A DNA stretch of 64,000 nucleotides, taken from the NCBI GenBank assembly GCA_947475525.1, contig CANJMI010000001.1:277659-341658 (forward strand), given 5' to 3'. Each line of letters begins with the position of its first letter. The first letter of the stretch is position 1. This DNA comes from Polyangiaceae bacterium. Its GTDB lineage: Bacteria > Myxococcota_A > Polyangia > Polyangiales > Polyangiaceae. The notes under the pieces were generated by a model that ran no database searches, was not told where the DNA came from, and saw only the letters and a list, made by a program, of their open reading frames with translations. Below, piece by piece: positions 60,996 through 64,000 of the stretch. The translations under genes were made by a program, and so were the position numbers.

Positions 60996-62033
60996 TCATT
61001 CCGGCTCGTGAAGGCTACCTGGTGGCGCGCTCCGACCGGCGGGGAGCGCGCGGCCAAGGTGGGTGTAGGCTTTGCGGGTCGCCACGCGTCCTCGCGGAGT
61101 GCGGCCGATGAACCCTTGCTGCAAAAGGTACGGTTCGTAGACGTCTTCGATCGTGTCGCGCGCCTCGCTCATGGCGGCCGCCAACGTCTCGACGCCGACC
61201 GGACCGCCTTCGTAGTCGTCGACGATGACCGACATCAGTCGTCGATCCATCGTGTCGAGGCCCGCATCGTCGATCTCGAGCCGTTCGGCGGTGAGTTTTG
61301 CGATGGCCTCGTCGATCTGGCCCGTGCCGAGCACCTCCGCGAAATCCCGCACGCGACGGAGCAGGCGGTTCGCGATTCGCGGTGTCCCTCGCGATCGGCG
61401 TGCGATCTCGAGCGCTCCGGTCGCTTCGAGGGGTACGCCAAGCAGCCGCGCGCTGCGTTCGACGATCGCGACGAGTTCCTCGACGGGGTAGTAGTCGAGC
61501 CGCATCACATAGCCGAAACGCGACAGCAGTGGCGCCGTGAGGAGGCCGGTGCGCGTCGTGGCGCCGATGAGACAGAATGGTTTCAGTTGCAGCTTGAGGC
61601 TCGAAGCGAAGGCGCCGTCCCCGGTGACGATGTCGATTTCGAAATCTTCGATCGCCGGGTAAAGGCTCTCTTCGACTGCCATGTTGAGACGATGAATTTC
61701 GTCGATGAAAAGCACGTCTCCGGGCTCGAGCTTCGTCAAGATCCCCGCGAGCGCGCCCTTGTGCTCGAGCGCCGGTCCGCTGGTCGAGTGAACCTGTACG
61801 CCCATCTCTTTCGCGAGGATGTACGCGAGCGTGGTCTTTCCGAGGCCAGGTGGGCCGCACAGCAGGGTGTGGTCGAGGGGCTCTGCGCGTCGGCGGGCGG
61901 CTTCTACGAACACCTTGAGGTTGTCGATGTGCTTTCGCTGACCGACGTAGTCGTCGAAGCGTCCGGGTCGGAAAAGGCGGTCAAAGCGATCGTCGTCGCC
62001 CGATGCCGATGAGGAAACGAGCCGTTCAGACAT
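60996..62033 (-). CDS. ruvB: Holliday junction branch-migration helicase RuvB
   Basis: 345 residues with Walker A GPPGLGKT, Walker B FIDEIHRL, sensor and arginine-finger region [18 protein letters not shown], and the winged-helix C-terminus ([20 protein letters not shown]). RuvB hexamers pull DNA through RuvA-bound junctions. It is separated from ruvA by about 39 kb here. The histidine kinase follows 7 bp downstream. Confidence 0.97.
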   Translation of the reverse strand: MSERLVSSSASGDDDRFDRLFRPGRFDDYVGQRKHIDNLKVFVEAARRRAEPLDHTLLCGPPGLGKTTLAYILAKEMGVQVHSTSGPALEHKGALAGILTKLEPGDVLFIDEIHRLNMAVEESLYPAIEDFEIDIVTGDGAFASSLKLQLKPFCLIGATTRTGLLTAPLLSRFGYVMRLDYYPVEELVAIVERSARLLGVPLEATGALEIARRSRGTPRIANRLLRRVRDFAEVLGTGQIDEAIAKLTAERLEIDDAGLDTMDRRLMSVIVDDYEGGPVGVETLAAAMSEARDTIEDVYEPYLLQQGFIGRTPRGRVATRKAYTHLGRALPAGRSAPPGSLHEPE

Positions 62034-62100
62034 TGCCGGCGCATCGTGCGCGAATCCTTTCGACCCGGCAAGGCTCGTCCGGGCGGGCTATGCTGTCTTC

Positions 62101-62325
62101 GTGGCGAAGCCCGCCGATGAAACAAAGAAACCGAGCCGTCACCCACGACTCGTTCAAGGAATCGATTTTTACATCGAGCAGGGCAATTTTGTATTCACGC
62201 CCCAGTACCATTTGAAGCGCGGCTACTGCTGCAACTCAGGGTGCCGGCACTGCCCCTACAAAGACGGAGCAATGCCGAAAATCGACGTGGTCATCCTCGG
62301 TGTCGAGGAGGACTCGAAGGGCTAG
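62101..62325 (+). CDS. DUF5522 family small protein
   Basis: 74 residues from a GTG at 62101. The string DFYIEQGNFVFTPQYHLKRG leads to YCCNSGCRHCPY, the Cys-rich signature of DUF5522 (likely metal-binding). Role unknown. It reads right, between divergent ruvB and the convergent crotonase gene, whose stop lies 1 bp away. Confidence 0.82.
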   Translation: MAKPADETKKPSRHPRLVQGIDFYIEQGNFVFTPQYHLKRGYCCNSGCRHCPYKDGAMPKIDVVILGVEEDSKG

Positions 62326-62326
62326 C

Positions 62327-63121
62327 TCAGCGGCCGCTGAACGTGGCTTTTTGCTTCGCGAGGAATGCGCCCATTCCGGTTCGCTGATCGTCGGACCCGA
62401 AGAGCGCCGCGAACGCTTGACGCTCGAGTTCGCACGCTGGCCCGAGGGGGGCTTCGGAGCCGTGGAGCATGGCGCGCTTCGCGGCTGCGATGGCAAGTGG
62501 ACCCGCGCTCGCGATCTTCTCCGCGCATGCCGTCGCGCGTGCCATCAACTCGCCGGCGGGCATCACCTCGTTGACGAGGCCGATCCGCGCCGCCTCTTCG
62601 GCCGTTACCGTGCGACCGGTGAAGATGAGCTCACGGGCGCGTCCGACGCCGATGCGCCGCGCGAGACGCTGGGTGCCGCCGAAGCCCGGGATCACTCCGA
62701 GCGTCACCTCCGGCAAGCCGACCTTCGCCGTGTCCGCTGCGAAGATGAAATCGCACGCGAGCGCGAGCTCGAGCCCGCCGCCGAGCGCGAAGCCGTTGAC
62801 CGCCGCGATCACGGGGTAAGGCGCAGCTTCGATGGCCGCGCAGAGGGCATGGCCCGCCTCGGAGAATCTCCCCGCCTCCGCGCTCGACATCGTCGCCATC
62901 GCCGCGATGTCTGCGCCCGCGACAAAGGCCTTGCCAGCCCCGGTCAGCACGACCGCACGCACCGCGCTCGCGGGGTCGCCTCCGAGGCTCTCGAACGTGA
63001 GGGCCGCGAAGGTTGCTGCAAGCTCTGCGATGACCTCGGCGGAGAGCGCGTTCAGCTTATCTGCCCGATTGATCGTGATCGTGGCGACGTGTCCCGACTG
63101 CGTTCGCTCGATGAAGCTCAT
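62327..63121 (-). CDS. enoyl-CoA hydratase/isomerase (crotonase family)
   Basis: 264 residues with the oxyanion-hole strings AGKAFVAGADIAAMA and GFALGGGLELALACD, and the second active-site region LPEVTLGVIPGFGGTQRLA. The two Glu positions of a hydratase are present. It probably hydrates crotonyl- or enoyl-CoA in butanoate or fatty-acid beta-oxidation. The upstream dehydrogenase stop overlaps its ATG by 4 bp, so the two form an operon. Confidence 0.92.
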   Translation of the reverse strand: MSFIERTQSGHVATITINRADKLNALSAEVIAELAATFAALTFESLGGDPASAVRAVVLTGAGKAFVAGADIAAMATMSSAEAGRFSEAGHALCAAIEAAPYPVIAAVNGFALGGGLELALACDFIFAADTAKVGLPEVTLGVIPGFGGTQRLARRIGVGRARELIFTGRTVTAEEAARIGLVNEVMPAGELMARATACAEKIASAGPLAIAAAKRAMLHGSEAPLGPACELERQAFAALFGSDDQRTGMGAFLAKQKATFSGR

Positions 63122-64000
63122 GCGGATGCCTTCTTTCCGGCGGCGTCGTAGGTGTAGAAGCCGCGGCCGGATTTCTTGCCGAGCCAGCCCGCCGCAACGA
63201 GGTTGCGCAGTCGCGTCGGGGGGCGGTATTTCGGGTCGCCGATCTCGCGGTGCAACACCTCCGCAATAGCGAGCACCGTGTCGAGGCCAATCAGGTCGGA
63301 GAGCTCGAGTGGTCCCATCGGGTGGTTTAAGCCGAGCTTCGCGCCAAGATCGATGTCTTCAGCCGAGGCCACCCCCTCCTGAAGCGCGAGGCACGCCTCG
63401 TTCAAGAGTGGGATCAGGATGCGGTTCACGATGAACCCCGGATAATCATTCGCGACGATGACCGTCTTGCCCATTCGCTCGGCCGCGCTTCGGACCGCGG
63501 CGTAGGTTGCGTCCGACGTTTGAATCCCACGCACGAGCTCGCAGAGTTTCATCAACGGAACGGGATTCATGAAGTGCATGCCCATCACGCGGTCGGGGCG
63601 CTTCGTCGCAGCGGCAAGCTTGGTGACCGAGATGGAGGACGTGTTCGTCGCGAGGATTGAGGCTTCGGGCAGCGCGCCGTCGTAGGTCGCGAGCAGCTTC
63701 ACTTTGAGCTCGAAATTCTCCGTTGCGGCTTCCACTGCGAGGTCGACGCCGCTGAAATCGCTCGGCCCCGCCGCCGCAACGATGCGCAAGAGCTGCGCGT
63801 CGCGGTCTTCTGCGGTGAGTTTGCCTTTCTCCACGAGCTTTCCGAGCTGCGCGGCGATGGTCGCTTTGCCTTTCTCGGCGAGCTCCAGGCTCGCGTCTGC
63901 CAGCAGCACCCGGTAGCCCGTCGCCGCGGCAACTTGCGCGATGCCGCGACCCATTTGCCCCGCTCCGATCACTCCGAAGGTTCCGAGAGTTCCGTTCGAC
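63118..64000 (-). CDS. hbd: 3-hydroxyacyl-CoA (3-hydroxybutyryl-CoA) dehydrogenase, 5' end cut
   Basis: The open frame runs to the right window edge, so the first few codons are missing. A GTG at 63970-63972 could be read as start, but upstream codons continue in frame as SNGTLGTFG before VIGAGQMGRGIAQ, so the true start is probably just outside. The NAD-binding GAGQMG, the catalytic His in MGMHFMNPVPLMKL, and the C-terminal helical domain (SDLIGLDTVLAIAEVLHREI) are complete. It oxidises 3-hydroxyacyl-CoA; the hydratase it overlaps supplies its substrate. Confidence 0.93.
   Translation of the reverse strand, partial: SNGTLGTFGVIGAGQMGRGIAQVAAATGYRVLLADASLELAEKGKATIAAQLGKLVEKGKLTAEDRDAQLLRIVAAAGPSDFSGVDLAVEAATENFELKVKLLATYDGALPEASILATNTSSISVTKLAAATKRPDRVMGMHFMNPVPLMKLCELVRGIQTSDATYAAVRSAAERMGKTVIVANDYPGFIVNRILIPLLNEACLALQEGVASAEDIDLGAKLGLNHPMGPLELSDLIGLDTVLAIAEVLHREIGDPKYRPPTRLRNLVAAGWLGKKSGRGFYTYDAAGKKASA

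Overview
The window looks like a chromosome segment of a high-GC myxobacterium (Myxococcota, most likely the Polyangia side). The indications are many secreted lipoproteins with Ser/Gly/Thr- or Cys-rich linkers, MopE-like Asp-rich metal-binding motifs, a C-terminal tail resembling MYXO-CTERM, FG-GAP and choice-of-anchor proteins, a CX4CH cytochrome-type lipoprotein, and two transmembrane Ser/Thr kinases back to back. There are about 61 protein genes, no rRNA, tRNA, CRISPR array or insertion sequence, and gaps are short. Genes commonly overlap by 4 bp (ATGA or GTGA), so many are translationally coupled.

Layout. 1-8.3 kb: the 5' part of an amidohydrolase, an OmpA-like protein, then a leftward run msrP-msrQ-lipoprotein-M23 peptidase-unknown-FG-GAP protein (envelope maintenance). 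8.3-12.4 kb: two secreted lipoproteins, a BI-1 membrane protein and a small membrane protein. 12.4-17.4 kb: a prolyl oligopeptidase, then three flagellin-related genes: two canonical 276-residue flagellins and one shortened, divergent relative. Both canonical flagellin leaders carry the same palindrome at nearly the same distance from a shared CCCGCCA-type motif; one also has a FliA-like promoter and the other ends in a clear intrinsic terminator. 17.6-22.3 kb: a double DUF309 protein, then a leftward run cytochrome-type lipoprotein-ruvA-FHA protein-Nudix-like protein-Cys-rich lipoprotein-thioredoxin lipoprotein. 22.5-34.1 kb: a LysM protein, YacG, membrane and outer-membrane proteins, dnaJ, a coiled-coil protein, a YghO-like acyltransferase and a CDP-alcohol phosphotransferase.

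34.1-42.1 kb is a signalling block: divergent Ser/Thr kinases (one with a large extracytoplasmic sensor half), a GNAT acetyltransferase, and two overlapping membrane histidine kinases, the second with a badly eroded ATP-binding domain. 42.2-53.6 kb: a glycosyltransferase, a von Willebrand lipoprotein, a B3/B4 protein, a serpin lipoprotein, a propeller protein, hutH, then a rightward operon of outer-membrane protein, lipoprotein, biotin carrier and repeat lipoprotein. 53.6-64 kb, mostly leftward: YkgJ-type protein, SurA-like chaperone, guanine deaminase, a sulfatase-fold membrane protein, a histidine kinase with two phosphoacceptor domains, ruvB, a DUF5522 protein (rightward), and an enoyl-CoA hydratase/3-hydroxyacyl-CoA dehydrogenase pair cut by the window end.

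The most unusual points are the flagellin locus (a degenerate third flagellin plus a shared leader architecture), the number of enzymes that keep the fold but have altered catalytic signatures (Nudix box, histidine-kinase CA domain, sulfatase nucleophile, CPBP motif, parvulin His), and the tandem-DHp kinase. No single new multi-gene system stands out beyond these.
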